Assembly: GCF_900129505.1 (NCBI RefSeq)
Contig: NZ_LT670818.1
Location: 7,969,001 to 8,033,000 of the forward strand
Direction: 5' to 3'
Length of the DNA: 64,000 nucleotides
Origin: Bradyrhizobium erythrophlei
Lineage (GTDB): Bacteria; Pseudomonadota; Alphaproteobacteria; Rhizobiales; Xanthobacteraceae
The notes below the pieces were generated by a model, which worked only from the letters and a program-made list of their open reading frames with translations, ran no database searches and was not told where the DNA came from. The position numbers were made by a program, and so were the translations under genes. Shown in pieces: positions 21,932 through 31,118 of the stretch. Positions within the stretch are counted from its first letter, which is position 1. Each line of letters starts with the position of its first letter.

Positions 21932-22689
21932 GAGCCTCTCCCCCGGAACCGCCGCTGATAGGCGCTGTCGTACAGCGCGCTGTCGCGGAAATCCCGCGCG
22001 GCCAGCACCTCGCCGACGAGAATAAGCGCGGTACGATCGATGTTGGTTTTCTCGACTTCGACGACGATGGTGCCGAGCGTGGCGCGGATGATCCGCTCGT
22101 CCGGCCAGCTGGCACGAAACACCACCGCAACCGGGCAGGCCTCGCCATAGGCGGGAATGAGCTCTGCGACGGTTTTTTCAAGCGCATGAATGGAGAGATG
22201 AATGGCGAGCGTTGCGCGGGTCGCCGCGAACGCGGACAGGTTTTCGGTTTCGGGCATGGACGAAGCCCGTCCAGCGGTCCGGGTCAGCACGACGGATTGA
22301 GCGACTTCGGGCAGCGTCAGTTCCTTGGCCAGCGCAGCGGCGGCGGCGGCGAAGGCCGGAACGCCCGGCGTAACCGTGAAGGGAATATCGAGCGCTTCGA
22401 GCCGTCGCAACTGTTCGCCTAGCGCACTCCAGATCGACAGATCGCCGGAATGGAGGCGCGCGACATCCTGACCTTCGTCGGTCGCTCGTTTGATTTCGGC
22501 GACGATCTCGTCGAGCGACATCGGCGCCGTATCGACGATGCGCGCGCCGGACGGGCAGTATCCAAGAAGCGCCTTGGGCACGAGCGAGCCTGCATACAGG
22601 CAGAGCGGACAACTCGCGATGAGATCACGTCCGCGCACCGTAATGAGATCGGGCGCACCGGGTCCCGCCCCTATGAAATGAACCGTCAC
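21928..22689 (-). CDS. cobM: Precorrin-4 C11-methyltransferase
   Basis: A 253-residue SAM-dependent tetrapyrrole methylase. It opens with [18 protein letters not shown], has [23 protein letters not shown] and [24 protein letters not shown], all characteristic of CobM/CbiF. It methylates precorrin-4 at C11 to give precorrin-5. It overlaps cobE upstream and cobA downstream by 4 bases each, so translation is coupled. Confidence 0.96.
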   Translation of the reverse strand: MTVHFIGAGPGAPDLITVRGRDLIASCPLCLYAGSLVPKALLGYCPSGARIVDTAPMSLDEIVAEIKRATDEGQDVARLHSGDLSIWSALGEQLRRLEALDIPFTVTPGVPAFAAAAAALAKELTLPEVAQSVVLTRTAGRASSMPETENLSAFAATRATLAIHLSIHALEKTVAELIPAYGEACPVAVVFRASWPDERIIRATLGTIVVEVEKTNIDRTALILVGEVLAARDFRDSALYDSAYQRRFRGRGS

Positions 22690-23069
22690 GATCCCTCACC
22701 GATGGCGATGGCGCAGGTTACCTTGTTGGCCGCGACCCGCGCTCCAAGCAGCCGGGCGTTGGGGCCAGCCGCGACGAGGGCTGACGCCTCCGCGATCGAC
22801 GGAACCCCCTTGATCTCCTGAACGCGCAACGAGCGTGTCAAAACCTGGTCAGCGACCCGCCCCAGATCCGCAACCGGGCATCGCAGAATAGGAATCGACA
22901 GCGACTGGGCCGCGCTTGCGATGCCGCGCTCGTCGGCTTTCGAGGTTTCGGTCGCGATCGCCGTAAGGTTCTCCCGCGCGATGCCGAAATTCGAAAGCGC
23001 CACGAAAATCAGACTCACAATGTCTTCGGAGGAGGTTTCCCGTCCGCATCCAATGCCCGCAACGATCAT
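22686..23069 (-). CDS. cobE: CobE (CbiG C-terminal domain)
   Basis: A 127-residue protein equal to the CbiG C-terminal domain: [16 protein letters not shown] at the start, then [14 protein letters not shown] and [14 protein letters not shown]. CobE is needed for aerobic B12 synthesis in P. denitrificans but has no firmly assigned reaction. The ATG at 23069 is preferred over 23087 because it forms an ATGA overlap with the cobL stop and has GAGGAAG just upstream. Confidence 0.87.
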   Translation of the reverse strand: MIVAGIGCGRETSSEDIVSLIFVALSNFGIARENLTAIATETSKADERGIASAAQSLSIPILRCPVADLGRVADQVLTRSLRVQEIKGVPSIAEASALVAAGPNARLLGARVAANKVTCAIAIGEGS

Positions 23070-24298
23070 GGCTTCCTCACTCGCCATTGCGTGACCGGCA
23101 TCGCCGGTCGCCAGCCAGACATGGCGCCCACTCTATCGGCTCTTGCGACCTGCAGTCGAACGAGATCTCCGCCAAAATGCTGGAAATAGCCGGCCAGCCG
23201 CGCCTCGGTCTCCAGCGACACGGCGTTGGCAACGAGACGGCCGCCTAACTTCAGCGCGGACCACGCCGCGTCGAACACGCCGTCATCCATCATTCCGCCG
23301 CCGATAAAGACAGCATCCGGTCGCGCAAGCCCCGCGAGCGCCTCCGGCGCCCGGCCCTGCACGATCTCAAGCTCCGGCACGCCAAGTGCTGCGGCGTTGC
23401 GGGCCGCCCGGCCCGCACGGTCGCTGCGCGCCTCGATGCCGATCGCGCGCAGGGATGGATGCCGCAGCAGCCACTCGATTGCGACCGAACCCGCACCAAG
23501 CCCGATATCCCAGAGCAATTGACCCTGCAGCGGCTGCAGCGACGACAACGTCACCGCACGAACTTCCCGCTTCGTCAGTTGACCGTCATGCTCGAAAAAA
23601 TCGTCGTCAAGGCCGGGCGCCAAAGGGATGATGATGGCTTCGAGTTCCGCGACCATCTCGATGGCGATCGTGTTGAGCGGCTGGATCTCTTCGATATCAA
23701 AATTCGAAGCCGTCGCGTGACGTATGCGCTCGCGAGCGCCACCCATGGCCTCAAGCACGGTCATTCGCGACTTTCCCATGCGATGCGTGGTGAGAAGTTC
23801 GGAAAGCTTGCGCGGCGTCGCGTTGTCCCAAGAGAGCGCCAGAACCCGCGCGCCGGGTTGCAGGTGCCGAATAATGCCATTGAGGGCGCGGCCGTGGAGC
23901 GTGACCAGCGAGACGTCCTGCAGCGGCCAGCCCATCCTCGCGGCGGCGAGACTGAAAGCGGAGGGTTGTGGCAGACAAATGAACTCATCGGCTTGGACAA
24001 AGGCCGCAATCTGCTTGCCGACGCCGAAATGAAAGGGATCGCCGCTCGCGAGAATCGCGACGGCACGCCCGCGATGGCGTTCGATCTCGGGGAACGCATC
24101 ACTGATGGGGCTCGGCCACGCCAGACGCCGGCCTCGAATAAGTTCGCTCGCCAATTCCAGATGGCGCGCGCCGCCCACCACCAGTTCGGCCGAACGGATC
24201 AGTTGGAGGGCGACGGAGGAAAGTCCTTCCACGCCGTCCTCACCAATACCAACGATAGACAGCCAGCGCGGCCTTGTGCAAATTGCGGGCTCAGTCAT
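23066..24298 (-). CDS. cobL: Precorrin-6Y C5,15-methyltransferase (decarboxylating)
   Basis: A 410-residue fusion of CbiE-like and CbiT-like domains. The N-terminal half has LSIVGIGEDGVEGLS and AILASGDPFHFGVG; the C-terminal half has the SAM-binding LLWDIGLGAGSVAIEWLL and AVFIGGGMMDDG. It methylates C5 and C15 and decarboxylates the acetate at C12. The ATG at 24298 lies 16 bases from the divergent cobK start and begins right before the conserved domain. Because cobK is on the other strand, this gene either has its own promoter inside cobK or is reached by read-through from cobJ. Confidence 0.95.
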   Translation of the reverse strand: MTEPAICTRPRWLSIVGIGEDGVEGLSSVALQLIRSAELVVGGARHLELASELIRGRRLAWPSPISDAFPEIERHRGRAVAILASGDPFHFGVGKQIAAFVQADEFICLPQPSAFSLAAARMGWPLQDVSLVTLHGRALNGIIRHLQPGARVLALSWDNATPRKLSELLTTHRMGKSRMTVLEAMGGARERIRHATASNFDIEEIQPLNTIAIEMVAELEAIIIPLAPGLDDDFFEHDGQLTKREVRAVTLSSLQPLQGQLLWDIGLGAGSVAIEWLLRHPSLRAIGIEARSDRAGRAARNAAALGVPELEIVQGRAPEALAGLARPDAVFIGGGMMDDGVFDAAWSALKLGGRLVANAVSLETEARLAGYFQHFGGDLVRLQVARADRVGAMSGWRPAMPVTQWRVRKP

Positions 24299-24314
24299 CA
24301 CGGAACAAGCCCCG

Positions 24315-25088
24315 ATGCGTGTTCTCATCCTCGGAGGTACGACAGAGGCCTCCGGCCTGGCGCGTCTGCTTGCGGCCGACCCCCGCTTTGAAACGACGCT
24401 CTCGCTGGCCGGACGCACTTCGAAGCCACGGACGCAACCGGTTCGCACCAGGATTGGCGGCTTCGGGGGTCCCGACGGATTGGCCGCGTGGCTGGAACAA
24501 GAAGCCATAGCGGCCGTCATCGACGCGACGCATCCCTATGCCGATCAAATCTCGTCCAGTGCCGTGACCGCCTGTGAGCGGCTTGCGATCCCGCTCGCCA
24601 CGATCATGCGGCCGGCCTGGCAACCCGAGCCGGGCGACACATGGCTGACGGTCGCAAGCGCGGGAGCGGCTTCCGATGCGCTCGGACCGAAGCCGCGCCG
24701 GGTTTTTCTCAGCCTCGGCCGTCTCGAACTCGGGGTCTTCGCGACCAGTCCTCACCACCACTATATCGCACGCATGATCGACCCGCCGGAGGGTGTCGTG
24801 CTGCCGCGCGATATCCGGTTGATATTCGACCGGGGTCCCTTCGACGAGCAGGCCGAAACGGCGCTCCTCATGGACGAGAAGATCGACGTCCTTGTCTCCA
24901 AAAATTCGGGAGGTGCGGCAACCTACGCGAAGATCACGGCGACGCGCCGGCTCGGTATTCCCGTTGTGATGATCACGCGTCCGTATAAGCCGCACAGACA
25001 TGCCTTGGACAATGCCGAGGGCGCCGCCAAGTGGCTGGAACAGCGGCTCACTCATCGCGCAATCCCCGTTTCAGCGCGGGGTGTATAG
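24315..25088 (+). CDS. cobK: Precorrin-6A reductase
   Basis: A 257-residue NADPH-dependent reductase. It begins MRVLILGGTTEASGLARLL, has VIDATHPYADQISSSA, and ends with LVSKNSGGAATYAKITA and ITRPYKP, all CobK/CbiJ hallmarks. It is the only cob gene on the plus strand between cobF and bluB: its 3' end overlaps cobJ by 37 bases and its start faces cobL. The ATG at 24315 starts the Rossmann motif; the upstream in-frame codons lie in cobL. Confidence 0.95.
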   Translation: MRVLILGGTTEASGLARLLAADPRFETTLSLAGRTSKPRTQPVRTRIGGFGGPDGLAAWLEQEAIAAVIDATHPYADQISSSAVTACERLAIPLATIMRPAWQPEPGDTWLTVASAGAASDALGPKPRRVFLSLGRLELGVFATSPHHHYIARMIDPPEGVVLPRDIRLIFDRGPFDEQAETALLMDEKIDVLVSKNSGGAATYAKITATRRLGIPVVMITRPYKPHRHALDNAEGAAKWLEQRLTHRAIPVSARGV

Positions 25089-25819
25089 ACCCAGGGCCGC
25101 TGTCCGGTTCGGGGGATGAGCCGCGTTGCGGTGGCCCCGATGATGACCAGCGTACGCATATCGGCAAGCGCCGGATCGACTTCGGCAAGCGTTGCGACGA
25201 TGACACGCGTTTCGGGTGTCGCTGCTTTTTGGACGAAGAGCACCAGGGTATGCGGCGACTTGATCGTTCGCAACAGATTGAATGCCTGCCCAAGCTGATG
25301 CGGACGGGCTTTTGACGCCGGGTTGTAGAGCGCGATGACGAAGTCACCTTGAGCCGCGGCCCGCAGGCGCCGTTCGATGGTCTCCCATGACTTCAGATTG
25401 TCCGACAGCGAGACCGCGCAGAAGTCACCCCCGAGCGGGGCGCCGACTTCGGCTGCGGCGGCTAGCATGGCGGTGATACCGGGCTCGACATGAATATCGA
25501 GTTCTCGCCACGCGGGGTCGCCAGCCTCGATCGCCTCGAAAACCGCGGCTGCCATCGCGAATACGCCGGGATCGCCGCCCGAGACGACGGCGACCTTCCT
25601 GCCTTCGCCGGCGAGCGTGAGTGCGTGACGTGCCCGGTCGATCTCGACACGATTGCCGGAGGAGTGACGGCGCTGATCCAAGTTGGCTTGCGGGACTCGA
25701 TCGAGATAGGGCCCATAGCCAACCAGATCCGTCGCGGCCTGAAGGGCTCTGGCCGCCGCCGGTGTCAAAAGATCTGACGACCCGGGTCCAAGACCGACAA
25801 TGACGAGCGAGCCGCTCAC
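25052..25819 (-). CDS. cobJ: Precorrin-3B C17-methyltransferase
   Basis: A 255-residue methylase that contracts the ring. Motifs: LVIVGLGPGSSDLLTPAA, DLVGYGPYLD, VVSGGDPGVFAMA, and CAVSLSDNLKSWETIERRL. I use the GTG at 25819, which overlaps the cobI stop by 4 bases (GTGA) like the other junctions of this operon; an ATG at 25882 lies deep inside cobI. Its 3' end overlaps cobK on the other strand. Confidence 0.94.
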   Translation of the reverse strand: MSGSLVIVGLGPGSSDLLTPAAARALQAATDLVGYGPYLDRVPQANLDQRRHSSGNRVEIDRARHALTLAGEGRKVAVVSGGDPGVFAMAAAVFEAIEAGDPAWRELDIHVEPGITAMLAAAAEVGAPLGGDFCAVSLSDNLKSWETIERRLRAAAQGDFVIALYNPASKARPHQLGQAFNLLRTIKSPHTLVLFVQKAATPETRVIVATLAEVDPALADMRTLVIIGATATRLIPRTGQRPWVYTPRAETGIAR

Positions 25820-26574
25820 AGCCGCCTCCCCTGACCCGGGATCAGCACCATCGAAAAGTAAGGGCCGTTGCCGTCGGGGCATTCGGACAAAGGCATGATC
25901 TGCTCGCCTCGCATGGTGCCGCGCTCGACATAGAGCGCGCGGGAGAGCAATCCGGCCGCCTCGACAGCCCGGCGGACCTTTGCCAGGTTCTTGCCGACTT
26001 TCATGATGACGGCGGCGTCGGTCTCCGCGAGCCGGCGGGTCAATTGCTCCTCGCCCAAGGTCCCGGGCAGTACCGAAAGGATGTCATTGCCCCAGGTGAT
26101 GGGCGCATTGGCGCGCGTCCAGCAGCCTGACATCCCCGTAACGCCGGGCACGACCTCAAGCGGAAAAATTGCTTCGAGACGGCGCCACATGTGCATGAAG
26201 GAACCGTAGAAGAACGGATCTCCTTCGGCCAGAAGCCCTACCGACTTGCCTTGCCGCAGCAGCGCGGCAAGCATCTCGACGCTTTCCTCATAGAACCGGC
26301 TGATCTGCTCCTGGTATGAAGGATCTTCGGGCGGGATCTCGTTGGTGACGGGATATTCGAGCCGCAGCTCATCGCGATGCGGCGCGATCAGGGGATCGAC
26401 GATGCCTCGCGCATTTCCCTGCAGACCTCGCTTCGCAAAAAAAGCGATCACATCGACATCGCGCACCAATGCTGCAGCCCGTAGCGTCAGATAGCTGATA
26501 TCGCCGGGTCCGACCCCGATGCCGTAGAGTGTTCCACCAAGGGCGGTTCCACCGATTGCGTCAATACTGCTCAT
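25816..26574 (-). CDS. cobI: Precorrin-2 C20-methyltransferase
   Basis: A 252-residue SAM methylase making precorrin-3A. It has LYGIGVGPGDISYLTLRA, LAEGDPFFYGSFMHMW, VVPGVTGMSGCW and the AAVIMKVGKNL segment typical of CobI/CbiL. Overlaps of 4 bases with cobH upstream and cobJ downstream place it in the middle of the cobFGHIJ run. Confidence 0.96.
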   Translation of the reverse strand: MSSIDAIGGTALGGTLYGIGVGPGDISYLTLRAAALVRDVDVIAFFAKRGLQGNARGIVDPLIAPHRDELRLEYPVTNEIPPEDPSYQEQISRFYEESVEMLAALLRQGKSVGLLAEGDPFFYGSFMHMWRRLEAIFPLEVVPGVTGMSGCWTRANAPITWGNDILSVLPGTLGEEQLTRRLAETDAAVIMKVGKNLAKVRRAVEAAGLLSRALYVERGTMRGEQIMPLSECPDGNGPYFSMVLIPGQGRRL

Positions 26575-27203
26575 TCATGCTCACTCGCCAGCGCGTTGAC
26601 CGCAGCAGCAGCCATGGCGCTACCGCCCCTGCGACCGCTGACAACAAGGAATGGAACGCGGCTCTGCGCCGCAAGGGCATGCTTGGACTCGGCAGCCCCG
26701 ACAAAGCCGACGGGAACGCCGATGATGGCGGCAGGAAGCGGCGCGCCTTCGTCGAGCATTTCGAGTAGCCGAAACAGCGAGGTCGGCGCATTGCCGATGG
26801 CGACAACAGCTCCTTCAAGATGCGGCAGCCAAAGCTCCAGCGCCGCCGCCGAGCGTGTGTTTCCAACCTCGGTTGCGAGCTGCGCCACAGTTGGATCGTC
26901 GAGAGTGCAGACGACGCTGTTGTTCCTGGGCAATCTGCTGCGGGTGATGCCGTGGGCGACCATCTTCGCATCACAAAGAACAGGCGCGCCGCGCAACAAT
27001 GCTTCGGATGCACGCGCGGCAAATGTCGGAGACATCAAAAGGTCATCGGCGATATCGACCATCCCGCAGGCGTGGATGATCCGCACGGCTAACTTCTCCT
27101 CGTTCTGCTTGAATCGGGAGAGATTGGCCTCGGCGCGGATGATCGCAAACGAGTTGCGATAGATCTCGGCGCCATCCCGAATGTAGGAGCGCAATTCAGT
27201 CAT
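26571..27203 (-). CDS. cobH: Precorrin-8X methylmutase
   Basis: A 210-residue isomerase that moves the C11 methyl to C12, giving hydrogenobyrinic acid. Motifs: IYRNSFAIIRAEANL, RIIHACGMVDIADDL with the catalytic histidine H44, IGNAPTSLFRLLEML, and GVPVGFVGAAESK. It overlaps the cobG 3' end by 8 bases and cobI by 4. Confidence 0.96.
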   Translation of the reverse strand: MTELRSYIRDGAEIYRNSFAIIRAEANLSRFKQNEEKLAVRIIHACGMVDIADDLLMSPTFAARASEALLRGAPVLCDAKMVAHGITRSRLPRNNSVVCTLDDPTVAQLATEVGNTRSAAALELWLPHLEGAVVAIGNAPTSLFRLLEMLDEGAPLPAAIIGVPVGFVGAAESKHALAAQSRVPFLVVSGRRGGSAMAAAAVNALASEHE

Positions 27204-28503
27204 GCCTGCCGCCTCGGTTCACATGGAAGATTTTGCCGGGATCGGCGGCAAGATCGGAGAAGGAAACGTGGCGCGCGGGACGATCCTGCGCCGTTCCGTT
27301 GCGCACAATGCCATAGCGACCCTCAACGCCGACAAGCACGAGATCGCTCGTCCCCGATTTCGCACACCCCTTGGCGCAGCCGGAGACGTGGATGGTCCCA
27401 GTGAAGCCAAACCGCGGCAGCAGTCGCGCCAGCCGGCGTCCATCGCCACGCGTATCGAGAGAGGTCGAATGACAGCCGGGGGCGCCGGGGCAAGCCTCGA
27501 TCTGAAGCAGGGGATCGCCGGGATCAACGATCAAGCCGACGCTTGCCGCAGCCACGAGGGTGCTTTGCCCGGACTGCTCGCTGGGTACCTCGGCATAGAG
27601 CGCGCGCCAGGGCGAAAGCCTGATCTCCCTGACACCATGGGCCGCCATCGCGTCAGCGAGCATCCGGAACTGATTGGCCTCGACGCGTCCAAAGGGCGCT
27701 GCGAACCCTACCGCGAGCCGGCCAGCGCCCAGATCTATCAAGCCGGCGCGCTTGATCAACGGCGCATCGGCATTGCGCGGATTCTCGCGGAGCGCGTTGA
27801 GCCGCGGACCGATCGCGGATCGAATAGACGCAAGGCCTTCACGTGAGAGGTCGCGCATACGTTGCCGCTTTTCACGCGCCGCCACGCCGATGAAGGCAAG
27901 GCCTGTTTCGATGGCGGTGGCCGCCGCGGCGCCGGGAGAGCTTGAACCAAGCCACTCCACCCCGACCCGTGTTTCGAGGCCGACCGTAACCGCAGAGTCC
28001 GGACCATCTGCAATCGCGGCAAGCCGAACATCGCCGCGCTGCTCCGCGAGATCCAAAATACCACCGCCATCGACGATGAAGGCAAATTTGGCCGGCAATG
28101 CCCGGAGAGATTTTTCGGAAACGAGCAATCCTGCAAGTTCTCCACCGATGCTTCTGACATCAAGTACTTCGGCGGGATCGATTCCGGCGAGAGGATTGAT
28201 CATCACGTTGCGCACGGCTTCACCGTCCGGACTGTCGTCGAGCAGGCCAAGTCGGGCGATCACCTCGTGCAGTTGCAGCAGAGTTGCTTCGCCGACACCG
28301 CGGATCTGCAGATTGGCCCGCCGCGTCAGATCGATGTGGCCGTTGCCGAAGCGGCGCGCCGCATCGGCAAGGGCAGCCAATTCGTCGAGGCCAAGTGTTG
28401 CGGATCGCGGGCGCACGCGCACGATCAATCCGTCGCCGCTCAGCATCGGTCGCAAAGCGCCCGGGCACCAGCCCTTCACCTCTATCGCTGCCGAACGATT
28501 CAC
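27196..28503 (-). CDS. cobG: Precorrin-3B synthase CobG
   Basis: A 435-residue oxygen-dependent enzyme of the sulfite/nitrite reductase fold. Two ferredoxin-like half domains are seen, the first with GWCPGALRPMLSGDGLIVRVRP. Near the C-terminus four cysteines, C338, C344, C376 and C380 (ACPGAPGC and SGCAKGC), ligate the 4Fe-4S cluster. CobG marks the classical aerobic pathway; relatives in other alphaproteobacteria use CobZ instead. It overlaps cobF by 4 bases. Confidence 0.95.
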   Translation of the reverse strand: MNRSAAIEVKGWCPGALRPMLSGDGLIVRVRPRSATLGLDELAALADAARRFGNGHIDLTRRANLQIRGVGEATLLQLHEVIARLGLLDDSPDGEAVRNVMINPLAGIDPAEVLDVRSIGGELAGLLVSEKSLRALPAKFAFIVDGGGILDLAEQRGDVRLAAIADGPDSAVTVGLETRVGVEWLGSSSPGAAAATAIETGLAFIGVAAREKRQRMRDLSREGLASIRSAIGPRLNALRENPRNADAPLIKRAGLIDLGAGRLAVGFAAPFGRVEANQFRMLADAMAAHGVREIRLSPWRALYAEVPSEQSGQSTLVAAASVGLIVDPGDPLLQIEACPGAPGCHSTSLDTRGDGRRLARLLPRFGFTGTIHVSGCAKGCAKSGTSDLVLVGVEGRYGIVRNGTAQDRPARHVSFSDLAADPGKIFHVNRGGRHD

Positions 28504-29258
28504 GTTGCCCTTCGCATCAGGTAGCTATCCATGATCCAACCGTTGGCGCGCCTTGCGTCCGTCCTGACCCGTTCGATTTCACCTGCGACGTCCTTCAGCT
28601 TGCCGGACACCAGGATTTCATCGGGCATGCCGACATAAGCGCCCCAATAAATGTCGATATCCTGATCCGCGAACCGCTTGTAGGTGTCGCCGCCATCGAG
28701 CATCACGACGACGCTATCGGCGTTAGCGGGAAAGCCTCCCGCCATCTTCCGTCCCGTGGTGATTTCGATCGACTGACCGATGCGGTTGAGCGTTGTCTTG
28801 TGTTTCGCGGCGAGCGCCTGGACACTGCTGATGCCGGGAATGACATCATATTCGAGCTGGTGGCGACCGCTGCTCGCAATCATTTCGACGATACGGATCG
28901 TACTGTCGTAGAGTGTCGGGTCGCCCCATACCAGGAATGCGCCGCATTCGTCGTCGGCCATCTCCTCCGAGATCAGGCGCTCGAACAAGGTCTGCTTGTC
29001 GCGATTGAGATCATCGACGGTCGAAAAATAGTCCTCCGTATCCCGCGCCCATTCCGGACTGGTCGCGTCAACGAACCGATGGTCATTGCCCCTGATATAG
29101 CGCCGGCAAATCTCCTTGCGAAGCTCGATCAACTTGGTCTTGCTCGGTCCCTTGTCCAGGATAAAGAAAACGTCGGTCTCGTTGAGGGCGTCGACGGCCT
29201 GCATGGTGACATAGCCGGGGTCTCCCGCCCCGATGCCAATAATAAGTATCTTCTTCAT
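28500..29258 (-). CDS. cobF: Precorrin-6A synthase (deacetylating)
   Basis: A 252-residue methylase for C1 with loss of the extruded acetyl group. It opens MKKILIIGIGAGDPGYVTMQ and has AFLVWGDPTLYDSTIRI and YDVIPGISSVQALAAKH. The ATG at 29258 is chosen because the domain begins there; a longer frame to 29324 adds a cysteine-rich stretch unlike the family. It is the first gene behind riboswitch 2, about 280 bases downstream of the B12 box. Confidence 0.95.
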   Translation of the reverse strand: MKKILIIGIGAGDPGYVTMQAVDALNETDVFFILDKGPSKTKLIELRKEICRRYIRGNDHRFVDATSPEWARDTEDYFSTVDDLNRDKQTLFERLISEEMADDECGAFLVWGDPTLYDSTIRIVEMIASSGRHQLEYDVIPGISSVQALAAKHKTTLNRIGQSIEITTGRKMAGGFPANADSVVVMLDGGDTYKRFADQDIDIYWGAYVGMPDEILVSGKLKDVAGEIERVRTDARRANGWIMDSYLMRRAT

Positions 29259-29540
29259 CACAGGGTACTCCGAGCAACAGCACATCCACGGCGTTTCGAC
29301 GTCACCGTCCCAAGTCCGGCCCAATTGCAGAAACGTGCAGTCTCATTCTGCGCGGCGCGCGCAAAACGTGACGCCGGATCATCATGATCGCCTGAATTTG
29401 ACACGATAGCGCTCGACGGCGAAAAAACATCCGTCAGCGCGGTTGCTGCTCCATCCTGCCTTCGCCCGTGGCGGCAGATGCGACCAGCTACTCCTGCGAC
29501 ATCGAGGCACCCCGCCTGACGCGTTCGCGCATGACCATGA

Positions 29541-29722
29541 CCGGCAGCAGGTTTCCTGGCTCGCGGGTTGTCGCCTCGGACCACCTTCCCAGGGAGCTTT
29601 GGAATCCCCAGTGGTATGTATGGTCGTCAGCTATCCGCCTACAGTTGCGGGGGCAGCCGCGGAATGGCCTGCCGGAGCAGGCGCACCGCATTCCCTTGGA
29701 TAGCCCTTGCGGGCACCACCAC
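29541..29722 (-). promoter_or_regulatory. Cobalamin riboswitch (cobFGHIJ...)
   Basis: The minus strand shows the aptamer blocks in order: AAGGGAATGCGGTGCG near 29690, GCTGCCCCCGCAACTGTAGG near 29650, CCACTGGGGA, GGGAAGGTG, and the B12 box GAGCCAGGAAACCTGCTGCC at about 29543-29562. About 280 bases separate the box from the cobF start, a long leader without an evident gene. It should control the second cob operon. Aptamer ends are approximate. Confidence 0.93.
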
Positions 29723-29877
29723 CGCAAACCGTGGCATCTGACCGTGATGGCGTCAACAGCTCAATCGAGCAACATGCGCAAGCCACGGCACGGCAAAATC
29801 CGTTTTGGCGCAGCCTGCCATCCTTGCTAGATTGCGACCTTCGGCAAGCTTTCGCTCGCCGTGCAGACGATCAACCG

Positions 29878-30150
29878 ATGCCTTACAGCAAGACCCCGAT
29901 CTGGCGGGACGATATCGACGCGCTGGCGTTCCAGCCCGCCGATCACGCGGGCCTCTGCATGGTGCATCGTCGGGCGTTCCGGACGCTGTTGCGAACCGTC
30001 CCGTCGCCGCAGGAATGCGTGGACTTCTACCACACCCATAGCGACGCGTTTCAGGCGGCGGCCCGCGCCAAAGTGGTTCGCGCTGACGGGACTGACACCG
30101 CGAACTTTCACCTCACCAGCCGGGATGTGATCCGGCAGTTGAAAAAATAG
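29878..30150 (+). CDS. Conserved-looking hypothetical protein
   Basis: A 90-residue soluble protein beginning MPYSKTPIWRDDIDALAF, with paired helices implied by HRRAFRTLLRTVPSPQECVDFY and AFQAAARAKVV. I do not recognise the family. It is encoded directly upstream of cbtB (56-base gap) and may share its transcript, so a link to cobalt handling is possible but unproven. The ATG at 29878 is preferred because upstream in-frame codons run into the riboswitch 5' flank on the other strand. Confidence 0.6.
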   Translation: MPYSKTPIWRDDIDALAFQPADHAGLCMVHRRAFRTLLRTVPSPQECVDFYHTHSDAFQAAARAKVVRADGTDTANFHLTSRDVIRQLKK

Positions 30151-30206
30151 GGTCGCGCCAGCGCGGGTTTTCGGCTAAGATACCGTCATCGCTTGCGAGG
30201 ATCGAG

Positions 30207-30389
30207 ATGCAACAGTCCCAGACCGCCCACCTGCCCGCTCTCGCCACCGATTCGAGCGTGGTCGTTCAAGCCGTGCTGGCGATGGCCCTTGGTCTTTTCA
30301 TTGTCGGCGTCGTCGGCTTCTCGCACATCAGCGCCGTTCATAACGCCGCGCACGATGTCCGCCACGCCAATGCGTTTCCCTGTCACTGA
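30207..30389 (+). CDS. cbtB: Cobalt transporter subunit CbtB
   Basis: A 60-residue membrane protein with one transmembrane helix (AVLAMALGLFIVGVVGFSH, residues 22-40) and a histidine-rich tail (HNAAHDVRHANAFPCH) that likely binds metal. This is the CbtB pattern, usually paired with CbtA next to B12 genes. The gene has GAGGATCGAG before the ATG and is followed by cbtA after 6 bases. Confidence 0.93.
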   Translation: MQQSQTAHLPALATDSSVVVQAVLAMALGLFIVGVVGFSHISAVHNAAHDVRHANAFPCH

Positions 30390-30395
30390 CCAAAA

Positions 30396-31118
30396 ATGCC
30401 GGTTTTCAGATCTATTGTGTTTTCGGCAGCCCTTGCCGGGCTGTTGGTCGGCGCGGTGATTTCGGTCGCGCAATTCTTCGGGACGGTCCCGCTGATCCAG
30501 AAGAGCGAAGTTTATGAACGTAAGGCTGCAGCCGAGGCGCCGCCGGCTGGGCATGAGCAGCCTGGCGCCCCCCACGAGCACGGTGAGGCCCATAGCCATG
30601 ATCGCGAATGGGAGCCCGAAGATGGGTTTCAGCGCAACGCCTTCACGGTAGCGGCCAACATTCTGACTGCGACCGGCTTCGCGCTGCTGCTCACCGGGGT
30701 CTATGCGATCCGGGGCCGGCCGGTGACGTGGCGGGAAGGCCTGCTATGGGGACTTGGCGGCTTTGTGGTGTTTACTGCGGCGCCCGGCCTCGGCCTGCCG
30801 CCAGAATTGCCGGGCTTGCCGGTGGCCGAACTGGCGGCACGGCAGACCTGGTGGATCGCCACGGCCGCAGCAACAGCCATCGGGCTTTGCCTGATGGCCT
30901 TCCGCTCCGCAGCATGGGCTGCGGTACTTGGCCTCGGTCTGATCGCCCTGCCGCATCTGATCGGCGCGCCCCTTGCGCCGGAGTTCCACAGCGAGGTTCC
31001 GGCCGCGCTGTCGCACAGGTTCATTGTAATGGTAACGCTCACCAGCCTGCTGTTCTGGGCATTGCTCGGCGTCTCCACCAGTGTTGCGTTCGGACGTATC
31101 TCGCGACCGCAAGCATAG
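30396..31118 (+). CDS. cbtA: Cobalt transporter subunit CbtA
   Basis: A 240-residue inner membrane protein predicted to carry cobalt. It has about five hydrophobic segments (start near residues 6-24, 80-105, 112-132, 145-165, 208-230) and a histidine-rich loop, GHEQPGAPHEHGEAHSHDRE, at about 52-71. No riboswitch reads toward cbtBA; the one at 29541-29722 is on the other strand, so control must differ or rest on the divergent promoter region. Confidence 0.93.
   Translation: MPVFRSIVFSAALAGLLVGAVISVAQFFGTVPLIQKSEVYERKAAAEAPPAGHEQPGAPHEHGEAHSHDREWEPEDGFQRNAFTVAANILTATGFALLLTGVYAIRGRPVTWREGLLWGLGGFVVFTAAPGLGLPPELPGLPVAELAARQTWWIATAAATAIGLCLMAFRSAAWAAVLGLGLIALPHLIGAPLAPEFHSEVPAALSHRFIVMVTLTSLLFWALLGVSTSVAFGRISRPQA

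Noticed and set aside
24105..24314. Upstream extension of cobK
   Set aside because: These 70 codons lie inside cobL on the other strand, and the Rossmann motif begins right at 24315.
29722..30206. Riboswitch controlling cbtBA
   Set aside because: All B12-aptamer blocks near here read on the minus strand, away from cbtBA; none is seen on the plus strand.
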